Part shown: piece after piece, positions 5,730 to 5,793 of the stretch | How positions within the stretch are numbered: position 1 is the stretch's first letter | How the letters are laid out: each line of letters opens with the position of its first letter | Origin: Trueperaceae bacterium | GTDB lineage: Bacteria > Deinococcota > Deinococci > Deinococcales > Trueperaceae | Assembly: GCA_007130445.1 (NCBI GenBank) | Contig: SLSM01000207.1 | Coordinates: forward strand, 1-5,793 | Length of the DNA: 5,793 bases | Reading direction: 5' to 3' | Notes under the pieces: generated by a model | Told to the model about the DNA's origin: nothing | Seen by the model: only the letters and a program-made list of their open reading frames with translations | Database searches by the model: none | Made by a program: the position numbers and the translations under genes

Positions 5730-5793
5730 CCCTTGACCCCCGAGGCGGCGATCGACTCGATGAAGGCGCGCTGCAGCAGCAGGTAGAACACCA
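5726..5793 (-). CDS. Carbohydrate ABC transporter permease (MalG type), C-terminal end
   Basis: Only the last 21 codons plus the stop are in the window; the rest lies beyond 5793. They read VFYLLLQRAFIES, then IAASGVKG and TGA. This is the characteristic end of MalG-type inner-membrane permeases of sugar ABC transporters (family CUT1): a last transmembrane helix ending in LLQRxF, a short amphipathic stretch and a terminal GxxKG. In this family the MalG-type permease is usually the second of two permeases and lies after a binding-protein gene, so those genes are expected further upstream on this strand. The stop codon overlaps the GTG of the first GH32 gene by four bases, tying sugar uptake to fructoside hydrolysis. 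The call rests on a short but distinctive segment. Confidence 0.85.
   Translation of the reverse strand, partial: VFYLLLQRAFIESIAASGVKG

Noticed and set aside
4755..5786. 343-codon plus-strand open frame opposite the first GH32 gene
   Set aside because: It is the antisense shadow of a well-supported gene. Composition is rich in R, V, E and H with no motifs, typical of the complement of GC-rich coding DNA.

Overview
The window is GC-rich (by eye about 70%) and densely coded. Every gene I can support lies on the minus strand. GTG starts, a possible TTG start, very short or overlapping junctions and strong G/C codon bias point to a high-GC bacterium, most likely an actinomycete-type organism (Actinomycetota). 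No RNA gene, insertion sequence, CRISPR array, phage gene or origin is visible.

Read in the direction of transcription (right to left), the right part is a sugar-utilisation operon. It opens at the window edge with the last 21 codons of a MalG-type carbohydrate ABC transporter permease (5726-5793). Two tandem paralogous GH32 beta-fructosidase genes follow (4272-5729 and 2866-4275). Each starts with a GTG that overlaps the previous gene's TGA by four bases. An inositol-monophosphatase-family phosphatase (1982-2827) follows after 38 bp, then a small DinB/YfiT-like four-helix protein (1463-1966). The GH32 proteins have no signal peptide, so the likely scheme is import of an unphosphorylated beta-fructoside (sucrose or a short fructan) by the ABC transporter and hydrolysis in the cytoplasm. 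The roles of the phosphatase and the DinB-like protein in this scheme are unknown.

A gap of 227 bp (1236-1462), the longest in the window, separates this operon from a second co-directional pair. This pair is a CPBP-family (CAAX protease/bacteriocin-processing) intramembrane protease (495-1235) and, 56 bp further on, the N-terminal 146 codons of a ketopantoate-reductase (PanE/ApbA)-like NAD(P)-dependent dehydrogenase that runs off the left edge. Both have good Shine-Dalgarno sequences.

The most interesting structure is in the GH32 pair. About 150 bp near the 5' ends of the two genes are almost identical at the DNA level, including synonymous positions, while the rest of the proteins has clearly diverged. 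This suggests local gene conversion. I see no convincing evidence of a new type of biological system; this looks like a catabolic operon beside ordinary genes, with some evolutionary oddities.
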